A stretch of 64,000 bases of DNA from PLGF01 sp052139695 (lineage in GTDB: Bacteria; Verrucomicrobiota; Verrucomicrobiia; Limisphaerales; Palsa-1400): contig JBKQWF010000217.1 of the NCBI GenBank assembly GCA_052139695.1, positions 5,908 through 69,907 of the forward strand. The letters run 5' to 3'. Below, piece by piece: positions 1 through 8,192 of the stretch. Below the pieces are notes generated by a model. It saw nothing but the letters and a program-made list of their open reading frames with translations. It had not been told where the DNA came from and made no database searches. The translations under genes were made by a program, and so were the position numbers. Numbering within the stretch: position 1 is the stretch's first letter; each line of letters begins with the position of its first letter.

Positions 1-1
1 T

Positions 2-490
2 GATTCCACCAACGCCAATGGCGCCAGCTTTCACAACTTGCCCCAGAAAACTCGGACCTCCACACGGTGGGCCGCGCTCGGTCTAGCCGGAACATGGCGG
101 ATGAGCGGGCTCGAGAGTGGCATCACCACACCCACGCAGCCTCTGCCTCCTGCTGGCAGTCCCCAAAAAAGCTCATGCAATGGGTCCACTTACTGTACGT
201 GGGTGTCATTCTACAATGGAGGCAATGGTTATCCTGTGAATCAAGGTGTCAATTATATCACGATAATGGCTAGCGGTGCGACCGTACCGAACCGTCAATA
301 CTTTGTGGAGGTTTATGACTTTTCCTCTCCCCATCCGATATGTTCAACTCTCACTACGGGGAGCACCACCTGCGTTAGCTTTCCTGGGGTGAGCTCGGAA
401 AAGTATGTGTTTACCGTCTGTTTCCTGAATTCCACGTATTGCAAGAAGCTGATTTCCATGAATGTTTCCAGTTCGGCAACTGCGCCTTAG
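2..490 (+). CDS. Hypothetical cysteine-rich extracellular protein, 3' part (5' end may lie outside the window)
   Basis: The reading frame is open from base 2 to the stop at 488-490. The first possible internal start is a TTG at 38, so the gene may begin upstream of the window. The C-terminal 110 residues alternate hydrophobic and polar residues like a beta-sandwich. They contain six cysteines in three close pairs (CNGSTYC, a C..TTC pair, and VCFLNSTYC), which suggests disulfides in an exported protein. I recognise no family. It converges on the large minus-strand barrel gene with 37 bp between them. The first 40 residues are low-complexity and less convincing, so the true start is uncertain. 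Confidence 0.35.
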   Translation, partial: DSTNANGASFHNLPQKTRTSTRWAALGLAGTWRMSGLESGITTPTQPLPPAGSPQKSSCNGSTYCTWVSFYNGGNGYPVNQGVNYITIMASGATVPNRQYFVEVYDFSSPHPICSTLTTGSTTCVSFPGVSSEKYVFTVCFLNSTYCKKLISMNVSSSATAP

Positions 491-527
491 GAAGCGAGTT
501 CATAATGGAAGTTCCTGGCAAGCCCGG

Positions 528-3500
528 CTAAAAATTAAACTGCAACCGCGCCGCAAAAGTGCGCTGGCGCGGAAGATTGGGATAGAGATTAATGGGGGAA
601 AGACAGTAATCCTGTCCAGTGATGTTCAAGACGCCGAGGGAGATTTCAACGCGCCGCCGCGGCGAACGGTAGCCCATCTGGGCGTTGGCCTGCCAAAACT
701 GATCGCCTGGGAAAGAGGACAAATCCTCGCCCAAATCCTGACGCCACCATTCTCCCTCGATGCTGGCAAAGAAACCACTCGGATGCTGAAACGAGGCGTC
801 CAGACTGACCAGGTGCAAGAGACCGCACAGGTCCGAGCTATTACCAAGGGCCGGCCCTACTTGGGGAAATACAGTAGAGAGACGCGCGTCTGCCAACCGA
901 TAGCGCGCCCCGAGACTGAAATAATTCCCGAACAACTGATGAAGAGAAAAATCCAAAGAACATTCTTGAAACACCAACTGCTCCGGCAATTGAATCGCCG
1001 GCCCATAACCCCCGGATTCCACACGGGAAAAACCGCCCACCGACTGATCCGCCGTTGAGCGGAGGAACTCCGCCGACAACGCCAGGTACGTGCCCCGGTT
1101 AAAGCGGCGTTCGAGGGAAAGATCAGCCGTTTCAAAGCGCGCGCCGCCGATGCCTCCAACGAGGGAGGCAGGCATGACACTCGTATAAGCCTGCGTGAAG
1201 CCGGCCACTTGTGTCGGTTCCAGGCGCAGGCTTTGATCCAGATTGGCTCCTCCCAGGGACTGGGTATAAGCGGCGCGAACCGCGGAGCCGGATGCCGGCT
1301 CCCAAACTAAGCCCGCTTTTGGCGAAACTTGATTCTGGACCTTTTCCTGGTTGGACAACGGCGCAAAGAGTGCGTTTTCGGGCAAGATCTGGTAATCATA
1401 CGCCAACCCGCCAATTAAACAAAGTTGGCGCGTCAAGTGCCAGTATTCGTAGAGGTAGGGTGTGATACGCAGCGAATATGTCAGAAATGACTGATTGATG
1501 ACGAATTGCTGGGGGAAATAAATCGGGTACAAAGTCTTGTCGGTTGGAGACTGTTCATTGGCCAGATGATCGGAGCCGATTTGCAGACGAATTCCGGCAA
1601 TGGTTTGAAATTGAGAAATACTGGCTAAATGCTGAACTTCGAAGGAATCCACCATCAGCCGGTTTTCAAAATTCTCCATGAGGTTCTCCTGGGTGAATAA
1701 AAATGGAGAGGCCCCTTTGGTCGGGCTTCCCAGCAAGTAGGTCTGGCCAATCTGGTCCGAAAACGAGAGCGTGTCGTTGAAGATGCTCGCCAGTAAAAGT
1801 GTCTGCTGAGTGTCACTCCATTTGTGATCGAGTCCCGCCAAGACACTGGGTTCCTGTTTCTCATGCGCGTCTAAACTGGTGTCTGCCTGGCTCGGGTCGT
1901 AGCGCTGGGAAAGGTCTCCGCTCGTTTGATGGAAATCCAGGGCCTCGATAAACAGACCATCGCTTGGAGTCAGCATTTGTTTTACTTTAACAGACAATTG
2001 CAAGCTCTCCTGGCCGCCGTTAGGAGTCTGGCCGGGGTCATTACTGTAATCCGATTCAATCGCGTAGCTGCTGTCCCGCAAGGTGCCGTATTGCGCGGCA
2101 TATTGCGACCACGCCCCCCGGCTCAAGTATTCCGTGCTTGAACTGAATCCCATCGTGTCCTGCTGAAACAAGCTGGTGTATTCCTGCTGGGTGACGGGTT
2201 GCGCCAAAAGGCGTCCGTCCGCCGGGCCGAGCAAACTTGCCAGGAGATATTCGCTGAATGCAGGCGTCTCATAGCGCAGGTCAAACGGACTCTGCTCGCG
2301 CAATTGCTCATAGCTGTTGGCCAGGAATAGATGGGCGGAGAAGTTGGCGTAGTCCGCCGCGACAGCCCGGCCCGCCTCGCGTACCGCCACGTCGCTGAGG
2401 CCGGCTTCATCATAAATCCGCGCCAGGTTCGCGCTCCGCACGGCGCTGTCCTGGTCGAGGAGCAATTGGGACCGATAGACACTGCGATTGGTGTTCAATT
2501 CCTGCGATTTCTCCAGATCTCGGACGGCTTCGTTGAGGCGGTTGTCCTGCTCTTCGAGCAACGCCGAGTACAGCCAGGCGGTCGGGTCATTGGGATCCAA
2601 GCGTTCCGCAATGTGCAGTTCTTTGAAAGCCCGCCGGTCGTCGCCGGTGTCGCTCCAGGCCTTGGCCAGATAACTCCGCAGCCCGGCCCGTTGCGGTTCC
2701 ATCGCGGCAGCAATGAGCAGATCTTCACGGCCTCCTTTGAGGTCGCCACGCCGGATGCGGCACAAACCCCGTCCCAGCCACGCATTGGCCAAGGCAGAGT
2801 CCACCGCCATCGCGCGATCGAACCATTCGACCGCCTCGCGCGGTTGGTTTCGCGCGGCGAGCAAAAAGCCTTTCACCGCCAGGGCCTGGGCGTTGCGCCC
2901 GGAAAGTTGAAGAGCTTTGCCCAAGGCCTCCGACGCGCGATCGGTGCGACCAAAGCTGAATTCAAGCTCGGCCACGCGCTCCCAGCCGAAGCCAAAGTTG
3001 GTATCGGCAGTCACCGCTTGCCTGGCCAGACTTAACGCGGCGGGCAAGGAGACGCCGGCGATGGCGCGAGACTGTTCAAAATAGGAAGCGGCCAGAAATT
3101 CGCTCGCCATCTGGCTTTTGAGGGGGGACGGGCCCGGTTCGTGTTTGACGGCGGCGATCAGAGTGCGTAGGGCGATGGCAAGCCGTTGGGAAACACTTGT
3201 GGCTGGGAGCAACGAAAGTTCCGTCTCTGCCTCGGCCACCTGGCTCGCCCCGAGCAGCAACGCCGCGTGATAGACTCTTGCGGCGTCGGAAGCGGGTTGG
3301 CGCGCGTCCGGGTATTTCGCCAGCGCCGCGAGCAAATCACCGTCGCGATAGGCCGCCAGGGAATCGCCAAAGCTCCTTTGCTCCTCGGTCGCCAGAGGGA
3401 GGTCGCTCAGATCAAGAATGCCGGGATAATAGAAGCACCATTGCAAAATGTTTTTCGCGATGAAACCGGAGGTGACGGACGGCGCGCGGCCCCGTTCGGC

Positions 3501-4088
3501 CACGGCCTGTTGACCGTTTGTCACGTCCCTCTCGCCTCTCTCGTTGCTGAATCGGACGGCGCCGTCAATCACGAATAGCTTGGTTTGTTCCACCCCGTTG
3601 GACTCTGCGACTTCCATGACAAATTCCGTGCCCTTGATGCCGGCAGTGGCGCTGCCGGTGATGATATTGACGCGGCCGGGATTCCCGCGGTGGAAAAAGG
3701 AAAGGATGCCTCTGAGCAGATGCAGGCCGTTGTCGGTATTCGCGGCGTCCGGCGGCCGGATTTCCACCTCCGTAAAGGCGCCAAATCGCAGCACGGTGTG
3801 ATCGGGCCACATAAGACCGACGGAACCTGCCTCGCCAGTGCGGATACGGTAGAAAGATTTAAGGGTTTGGTTGGTGGCGGCGAGCATCCAATCCGGCGCC
3901 CCGGGCTGCAAGATCTCCACTCGCCGGCAAATTTCCACGATGCGAATGGCATCATTCGTTTGGGCGGAGGCGAGTTCGCCCCCATGCGCGATCCATCCCG
4001 AACTCGCGATCAGAACCATCCGTCTGACAACTGTGATGAATGGTCTCAAATTCTCTCTCCAACTCTCCGGTGCTCCGGTGGCAGGCAC
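528..4088 (-). CDS. FecR domain - TPR - outer-membrane beta-barrel fusion protein
   Basis: This 1186-residue exported protein has three parts. A signal sequence (about 1-43, core VLIASSGWIA) is followed by a FecR-type periplasmic domain at about 75-200, with GEAGSVGLMWPDHTVLRFG and ATAGIKGTEF typical of the family. TPR helices occupy about 235-620. The last 550 residues are amphipathic strands rich in aromatic residues, ending in QFNF, the terminal-Phe signature of an outer-membrane barrel. I see no TonB plug domain or TonB box. FecR domains normally sense or transduce a signal to an ECF sigma factor, and here one lies on the opposite strand about 0.7 kb away. I infer an outer-membrane protein carrying its own periplasmic sensor and scaffold. 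The ligand is unknown. Confidence 0.8.
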   Translation of the reverse strand: MPATGAPESWRENLRPFITVVRRMVLIASSGWIAHGGELASAQTNDAIRIVEICRRVEILQPGAPDWMLAATNQTLKSFYRIRTGEAGSVGLMWPDHTVLRFGAFTEVEIRPPDAANTDNGLHLLRGILSFFHRGNPGRVNIITGSATAGIKGTEFVMEVAESNGVEQTKLFVIDGAVRFSNERGERDVTNGQQAVAERGRAPSVTSGFIAKNILQWCFYYPGILDLSDLPLATEEQRSFGDSLAAYRDGDLLAALAKYPDARQPASDAARVYHAALLLGASQVAEAETELSLLPATSVSQRLAIALRTLIAAVKHEPGPSPLKSQMASEFLAASYFEQSRAIAGVSLPAALSLARQAVTADTNFGFGWERVAELEFSFGRTDRASEALGKALQLSGRNAQALAVKGFLLAARNQPREAVEWFDRAMAVDSALANAWLGRGLCRIRRGDLKGGREDLLIAAAMEPQRAGLRSYLAKAWSDTGDDRRAFKELHIAERLDPNDPTAWLYSALLEEQDNRLNEAVRDLEKSQELNTNRSVYRSQLLLDQDSAVRSANLARIYDEAGLSDVAVREAGRAVAADYANFSAHLFLANSYEQLREQSPFDLRYETPAFSEYLLASLLGPADGRLLAQPVTQQEYTSLFQQDTMGFSSSTEYLSRGAWSQYAAQYGTLRDSSYAIESDYSNDPGQTPNGGQESLQLSVKVKQMLTPSDGLFIEALDFHQTSGDLSQRYDPSQADTSLDAHEKQEPSVLAGLDHKWSDTQQTLLLASIFNDTLSFSDQIGQTYLLGSPTKGASPFLFTQENLMENFENRLMVDSFEVQHLASISQFQTIAGIRLQIGSDHLANEQSPTDKTLYPIYFPQQFVINQSFLTYSLRITPYLYEYWHLTRQLCLIGGLAYDYQILPENALFAPLSNQEKVQNQVSPKAGLVWEPASGSAVRAAYTQSLGGANLDQSLRLEPTQVAGFTQAYTSVMPASLVGGIGGARFETADLSLERRFNRGTYLALSAEFLRSTADQSVGGFSRVESGGYGPAIQLPEQLVFQECSLDFSLHQLFGNYFSLGARYRLADARLSTVFPQVGPALGNSSDLCGLLHLVSLDASFQHPSGFFASIEGEWWRQDLGEDLSSFPGDQFWQANAQMGYRSPRRRVEISLGVLNITGQDYCLSPINLYPNLPRQRTFAARLQFNF

Positions 4089-4144
4089 CTTTTACAGGGC
4101 CGCCGCCGCCGGCGCAAGCTATTCGCCTTGCCTTCATCATCGCG

Positions 4145-4171
4145 GCGGCCTGCAAGGGATACGCAGGCCGC
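4145..4171. other. Perfect 9-bp-stem hairpin in the divergent intergenic region
   Basis: GCGGCCTGC at 4145-4153 pairs exactly with GCAGGCCGC at 4163-4171 around a 9-nt loop. A T-rich stretch follows on the plus strand, then the palindrome AAGATATCTT at 4185-4194. The site lies between the minus-strand FecR-barrel gene and the plus-strand operon. It could be a leader attenuator for either transcript or a protein-binding site. Confidence 0.45.
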
Positions 4172-4270
4172 GTCTTGTTCTTTCAAGATATCTTCGAAAA
4201 TAGTTTGAAAGATTTGCGCCCTTCCTGCGTAACGCCCTTGGAACATAAACCGAATAGCGAAGGAAATCTT

Positions 4271-4801
4271 ATGACAATGACAGACACGCGCACAGATTAT
4301 CGGGGAGTAAAAATGGGAACCAAGCCGCTTTTTCAAGACAGGGTTGCCGCCGGCCCACGCACCATTAGACAAGCCATTGAAGCGGCGGTGCAAGCGATCG
4401 ACGACGACTCGCTCCAGGGGCTTTCGCCCGAAGAGTCACCGCCGTTTGCACAGGCCCGAGCCATGCTGGCCTCGCTCACCCTTTGTTACGCGCGGCAGAT
4501 TTACCGTTCCACGGACGCGGCTTGCGTGGTCGCGCGGGACCTGTCTTTCCCCTGTCTCTACGGGGGGGAATTGCCCGACGCGTGCGTCCTCCGCCGGTTT
4601 CGCGCGGAGAATCGCGAGGCGATTCAACGTTGCCTGACGGCGGCGCTGCATTTCCTGGTGGAACAAAAAGTTTCTTCAGGCGTGGTGACGAAGGTCAGCG
4701 CTCCGCAGGTGGCCGAGGAGGCGAGACGGCGGGTCATCATCGCCATGTTTGAAGACAGCACGGAACAGGACGAAGACCTGGCAGAAGCTTCATCCGCGTA
4801 A
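4271..4801 (+). CDS. Transposase N-terminal-domain-like (DUF772-type) protein, possibly domesticated
   Basis: I chose the ATG at 4271 because AAGGAAAT lies just upstream and the open frame before it looks non-coding. The 176-residue product has a central segment (CYARQIYRSTDAACVVARDL, then LPDACVLRRFRAENREAI) that reads like the N-terminal DUF772 domain of IS1182/IS5-type transposases. Those carry a similar alternation of 'S-R-I-ACxxDLxFRYL' and 'PDxxTIxxFRxxH'. The catalytic DDE domain is absent, and the ORF ends in an acidic tail (EDSTEQDEDLAEA). The stop is 3 bases before the GTG start of the sigma factor, so the two are probably translationally coupled. A role as a regulator or sigma partner is inference. 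Confidence 0.6.
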   Translation: MTMTDTRTDYRGVKMGTKPLFQDRVAAGPRTIRQAIEAAVQAIDDDSLQGLSPEESPPFAQARAMLASLTLCYARQIYRSTDAACVVARDLSFPCLYGGELPDACVLRRFRAENREAIQRCLTAALHFLVEQKVSSGVVTKVSAPQVAEEARRRVIIAMFEDSTEQDEDLAEASSA

Positions 4802-4804
4802 GTC

Positions 4805-5476
4805 GTGTTTTTGTTTGCCAATGGCCGCGGGCCAGCGCATGAGTCACTTGTGCCGAAGAACGAAGAGCGACTGGCTCAGACTCGCGCGACGCTGCTGGAG
4901 CGGATGAAGAATTGGAGCGACCAGCCAAGCTGGCAAGAGTTCTTCGACATTTATTGGAACTTGATTTACGGCGTCGCCCGTAAAGCAGGCTTGAGCGACG
5001 CAGAAGCGCAGGACGTGGTACAGGAGACCATGGTTTCGGTCGCCAAACACATCCCAACCTTCAAATACGATCCCGCCCTTGGTTCCTTCAAAGCCTGGCT
5101 GCTCAAACTCACTCACTGGCGCATCGTGGACCAATTGCGCAAGCGTGGCCCAATGGCCAGGGACCACCCAGGCTCCGGCGACACCGCCCAAACGGCGCTG
5201 ATTGAGCGGTTGGCGGATGAACATAGCCAGGATTGGCAGGCGATCTGCGAGGCGGATTGGGAAAAAACCATTCTCGACGCGGCCATGGGCCGGGTGAAGC
5301 GTTACCTTGATCCGCAAAAATTCCAAATCTTCGACTTTTACGTCAACCGAGAGTGGCCGCCGGAGGAAGTGGCCCGCGCTTTCAACGTAAGCGTCAATCA
5401 AGTCTATCTGGTGAAAAACCGCGTGACCGAGATGCTGCGGGCCGAAGCCCGGCGCTTGGAGCGGGAAATCACGTGA
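4805..5476 (+). CDS. ECF-type sigma-70 family RNA polymerase sigma factor
   Basis: The product is 223 residues from the GTG at 4805; a GTG near 4850 is the alternative start. Region 2 is at about 40-105, with DAEAQDVVQETMVSVAKH and the WRIVDQLRKR DNA-melting/-10 helix. Region 4 is at about 150-215 (EEVARAFNVSVNQVYLVKNR), a helix-turn-helix for the -35 element. Region 3 is missing, as is usual in ECF factors. The gene follows the DUF772-like protein by 3 bp and lies divergently from the FecR-barrel gene. That layout resembles a FecI/FecR/FecA surface-signalling set. No separate anti-sigma factor is visible nearby. Confidence 0.88.
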   Translation: MFLFANGRGPAHESLVPKNEERLAQTRATLLERMKNWSDQPSWQEFFDIYWNLIYGVARKAGLSDAEAQDVVQETMVSVAKHIPTFKYDPALGSFKAWLLKLTHWRIVDQLRKRGPMARDHPGSGDTAQTALIERLADEHSQDWQAICEADWEKTILDAAMGRVKRYLDPQKFQIFDFYVNREWPPEEVARAFNVSVNQVYLVKNRVTEMLRAEARRLEREIT

Positions 5477-5533
5477 GTGGTTCGATACACTATGTTTGAT
5501 CCCACGTCTCCCGATAATAAAATCATCACCGCA

Positions 5534-5558
5534 CCCAATTGGTGTTCGAGCAATTGGG
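5534..5558. terminator. Hairpin after the sigma factor gene, possible terminator
   Basis: CCCAATTG at 5534-5541 and CAATTGGG at 5551-5558 form a perfect 8-bp stem with a 9-nt loop, 58 bp after the sigma factor stop. There is no T-tract after it, so a factor-independent terminator is only possible. Confidence 0.35.
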
Positions 5559-5616
5559 GGTCGCGCAAAACCGCCGGTCTTGCAATGTTTTCAAATCTTA
5601 AAAATATCCCCGTTGA

Positions 5617-6246
5617 ATGAGAGCGAGTTTCTACCGATTTATCCGAGATCTTCACCTTTATTTCGGGCTGTTCGTCAGCCCATTCGTGCTCGTCTTTTCT
5701 ATCAGCGTGTTTTTTCTGGCATACTCCTGGCTGCCGAAGATCGTTTCGGAAACCTCTCACACGCGGATTGTATCGGCCTTTCCCCTTCCGCAAGATTTGC
5801 AGGCCCTTTCGGGCCGGCCGCTCATCGATGCGCTTAAACCGGCCCTTGAAAGAGCTGGCGTCCACGGTGAGGTCGGATTCGTGCGGCACCTTGTCCAAGA
5901 GGAGAAGCTAATCATACCCGTCATGATTCCCGGACGCGAGACGACCGTGAGCGTGAGCATGACCAATCGTCAAGCAACCATCGTGACCCGGGAGACGGGT
6001 CTGGCCGACGCCTTGGTGGCTCTCCATAAATCCCCAGGTCCGCATGGGCCTGGCATTCGGATGAATTGGGTCTGCCTGAAGGTGTGGCGTTGGATGGCCG
6101 ACGCAACGGTTTACCTGATCCTGTTTATTTCTATCAGCGGTGTCTATCTCTGGTACATGTTGCGCGCTGAGCGATCGGTGGGGTTCTTCCTGCTTTCCGC
6201 CGGGGCGTTATCGTTGTTTGGAATGGCCTATGCCCTCAGCCACTGA
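5617..6246 (+). CDS. PepSY-associated transmembrane protein (first of a pair)
   Basis: The 209-residue protein begins with a polar stretch and a histidine-containing first helix (LHLYFGLFVSPFVLVFSISV). A periplasmic PepSY-like domain follows at about 45-145, then two C-terminal helices (about 155-180 and 185-207). Histidines in LHLYFGL and ALHKSPGPHG sit at the membrane boundaries, as in PepSY_TM proteins, some of which are haem-binding ferric or siderophore reductases. The next gene starts 17 bp before this one stops, so they form a coupled pair. Likely an inner-membrane electron-transfer or metal-handling component; the substrate is unknown. Confidence 0.7.
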   Translation: MRASFYRFIRDLHLYFGLFVSPFVLVFSISVFFLAYSWLPKIVSETSHTRIVSAFPLPQDLQALSGRPLIDALKPALERAGVHGEVGFVRHLVQEEKLIIPVMIPGRETTVSVSMTNRQATIVTRETGLADALVALHKSPGPHGPGIRMNWVCLKVWRWMADATVYLILFISISGVYLWYMLRAERSVGFFLLSAGALSLFGMAYALSH

Positions 6247-6919
6247 ACCCGCCGGTCCAGGCAAACCGCCGAATGTCCCTCGAGTCTGGGCGAGATTCGA
6301 GCGCTGGAATCGCAAGCTGCATTTCTACGCGGGATTGTTTCTGCTCTGCTTCATGTGGCTGTTTGCCGGCAGCGGCCTGCTCCTGAACCATCCGAATTGG
6401 AGTTTTGCGGAATCCTGGAACAACCGCAAGGAGACCAATTACGAGCGGGAGATTACTGCTCCCTGGCCGGAACTGAAAGGCGACCTTGGTCAGGCGCGCG
6501 AGATCATGAGACAAGTGGGGATTGAAGGGGAGATTCTGTGGACTACAACCAGGACGGACCCCAATCTGTTTGATTTTCAAGTGAGACGCCCGGGTCATTT
6601 CTTTTTTATCAAGGCCGATTTGCCGCGGAAGCGCGTTAGCGTGCGGCAAAGTGACGTGAACTTCTGGGGAGTAATGAAAGTGCTGCACACATTCACGGGC
6701 GTGCAAATGGATGATCCTCGCAATACCCGAGATTGGGCGCTGACTTCCTTGTGGGTGGTTTCGATGGACGGGGTTGCCGCCGGCCTGATCTTCATGGTCC
6801 TAAGCAGCTTGTACATGTGGTTCAGGCTTCCTGAGAAACGCCTGGGTGGCGCGGTTGCGCTTGGCCTCGGATTGCTAAGTTGCGGCCTGTTTTGCTTCGG
6901 CCTCCGCTGGCTTTATTGA
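6230..6919 (+). CDS. PepSY-associated transmembrane protein (second of a pair)
   Basis: The ATG at 6230 overlaps the end of the preceding gene, which supports it over earlier in-frame starts. The 229-residue product has an N-terminal helix preceded by RKLHFYAGLFLLCFMW and a periplasmic domain. A conserved-looking KVLHTFTGVQM segment comes before the second helix, and two C-terminal helices follow (AAGLIFMVLSSLYMWFRL and the final 20 residues). The architecture matches PepSY_TM proteins and mirrors its neighbour. The pair probably forms one inner-membrane complex, possibly linked to metal uptake through the adjacent sigma/FecR-barrel genes. Confidence 0.7.
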   Translation: MPSATEPAGPGKPPNVPRVWARFERWNRKLHFYAGLFLLCFMWLFAGSGLLLNHPNWSFAESWNNRKETNYEREITAPWPELKGDLGQAREIMRQVGIEGEILWTTTRTDPNLFDFQVRRPGHFFFIKADLPRKRVSVRQSDVNFWGVMKVLHTFTGVQMDDPRNTRDWALTSLWVVSMDGVAAGLIFMVLSSLYMWFRLPEKRLGGAVALGLGLLSCGLFCFGLRWLY

Positions 6920-6936
6920 CGGCACACTTCTGAGGT

Positions 6937-7080
6937 CTTGCGGAGAACATCGGCATCAACACCATGCGCGTTGTCCTGCAGGAAGTCGAACACGATTTAC
7001 CCGTAGGATTCTTGGAAAACATACCCCGGCTCGCGATCGATGCCGAGAATACCCGCTCGCTCCCCCTTTCGTCAACAAAT
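6937..7080 (+). pseudogene. Possible remnant of a glycoside-hydrolase-like gene
   Basis: One frame of this otherwise gene-free stretch reads LAENIGINTMRVVLQEVEHD, followed by VGFLENIPRLAIDAEN. From memory this resembles the 'A..IGMNTMRVFLHDLLWEQD..GF..RID.FL.IA..H' segment of cellulase/xylanase-like TIM-barrel enzymes. No start, stop context or flanking domain survives, so it would be a decayed fragment. The rest of 6920-7154 contains nothing I recognise. Confidence 0.25.
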
Positions 7081-7154
7081 GTAAAAATGTTTAGATGTGA
7101 CAACGCCTTCCGGCTCCTAGTAAAATGTGTGGAAAGGGATTAATGCTGACGATA

Positions 7155-7442
7155 TCATTTCGCCGTCGTCGCAACCGGCTTCTGCCTATCTTCCCAAAGC
7201 TTCGGCCGGAAATAATAAGCATCGCAGAGCCACGCCGGCTCAAACACGCAACGCGCAATCGTCTCCAGACTCGGACTGACTTTGTAGTAGATGCCTGCCG
7301 ACTGTACGCTCTCCTCCATCACTGCAGGATTATGCTCGAACTGAATAGAAACACATAAACAGTAAGCACCCACATATAAAATGAGCGCAAACACTAAACC
7401 CATCAAAGCAATGTAAAACCGTTTTATCTTGGAGGCGATCAT
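7155..7442 (-). CDS. Small single-pass membrane protein coupled to the RHS tail
   Basis: The 95-residue product has one strong N-terminal transmembrane helix (about 10-30, FYIALMGLVFALILYVGAY). A short cysteine- and aromatic-containing extracytoplasmic tail follows. Its ATG overlaps the TGA that ends the restored RHS frame (ATGA), so the two genes are translationally coupled. Small membrane genes directly after RHS proteins are sometimes immunity proteins; here that is only a positional inference. No family recognised. Confidence 0.55.
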   Translation of the reverse strand: MIASKIKRFYIALMGLVFALILYVGAYCLCVSIQFEHNPAVMEESVQSAGIYYKVSPSLETIARCVFEPAWLCDAYYFRPKLWEDRQKPVATTAK

Positions 7443-8165
7443 ACCTCAACACCTAGATGGTCAGAAACCTTGAAGGAATCCAGCAGCGCAAGCGATGGGT
7501 TGAAGATCGCCACGCAGTTCCACCCGTCATACACGTAGTAGGTTCGTGGATTCCCCCACATACGCGCTCCCGTTGTTGGTCGAGACCATCTTGGCTATCC
7601 GCCGCCCCTGATAGTCGTAGCCGAAACTCAACTGCATCTTTGATCCACTAGGCGCATTGCTCAGGCTGGTCATCCCCAGCAGCCGATTTTCTCCGTCCCA
7701 CGCGTACGTCCACCGCCAGTCGGTCGGCAGGTTCCCGTCCGCGTCGTAACTATACTTCTCCGGCATTTGCGCCAGAAAGACGTTGCCCGTGTTCGTCCGC
7801 GCTAGGTCGGCGTTGGTCCCTTGGTTGAGCACCGCCAGATTCGTCACTCCCTGCCACACTGGCCCGGCAGCGTTGTTCAATCCCAGTTGTTCCCAGAAAT
7901 AATCCCCCTTCCGATGCGGCCGCTGCTTGTTCACCGTCACCGTGGCGTTGGAATTGGCCGAGCCGATGGAGACGACGCCGGAGAAGCCCGCCGCTCCGCT
8001 GGAGGAAATCGAACTGAGGCGGTTTAAATCATCATAAGCTTTCACACTCCTCATCACATTCGCGCCGCCGTGGGCAAAATTAGTCTGCCCCGTCGGCGGG
8101 GAGTTGGCAACATACGAATAGACCGCGCTGTTGGTCCCGCCGCAAAGTGTCAGAAGGTTCTAGCA
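7440..8165 (-). pseudogene. RHS-repeat protein, C-terminal fragment with a frameshift
   Basis: The frame reads as RHS/YD repeats: VKAYDDLNRLSSISSSG, EKYSYDADGNLPTDWRWTYA, WDGENRLLGMTS and FGYDYQGRRIAKMV. Upstream of any start it continues as RHS-like sequence (YSYVANSPPTGQTNF) to about 8165. It then stops abruptly near the 3' end of ackA, so the 5' part is lost. Near 7530-7560 the frame shifts by one base: the upstream frame ends at a stop near 7527, while the shifted frame continues as RTYYVYDGWNCVAIFNPSLA and ends in a TGA overlapping the next gene. No toxin domain remains. Probably a degraded polymorphic-toxin or surface RHS locus. Confidence 0.75.
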
Positions 8166-8192
8166 AAAGGCCGGATGGGCAACGTTGCCAGA

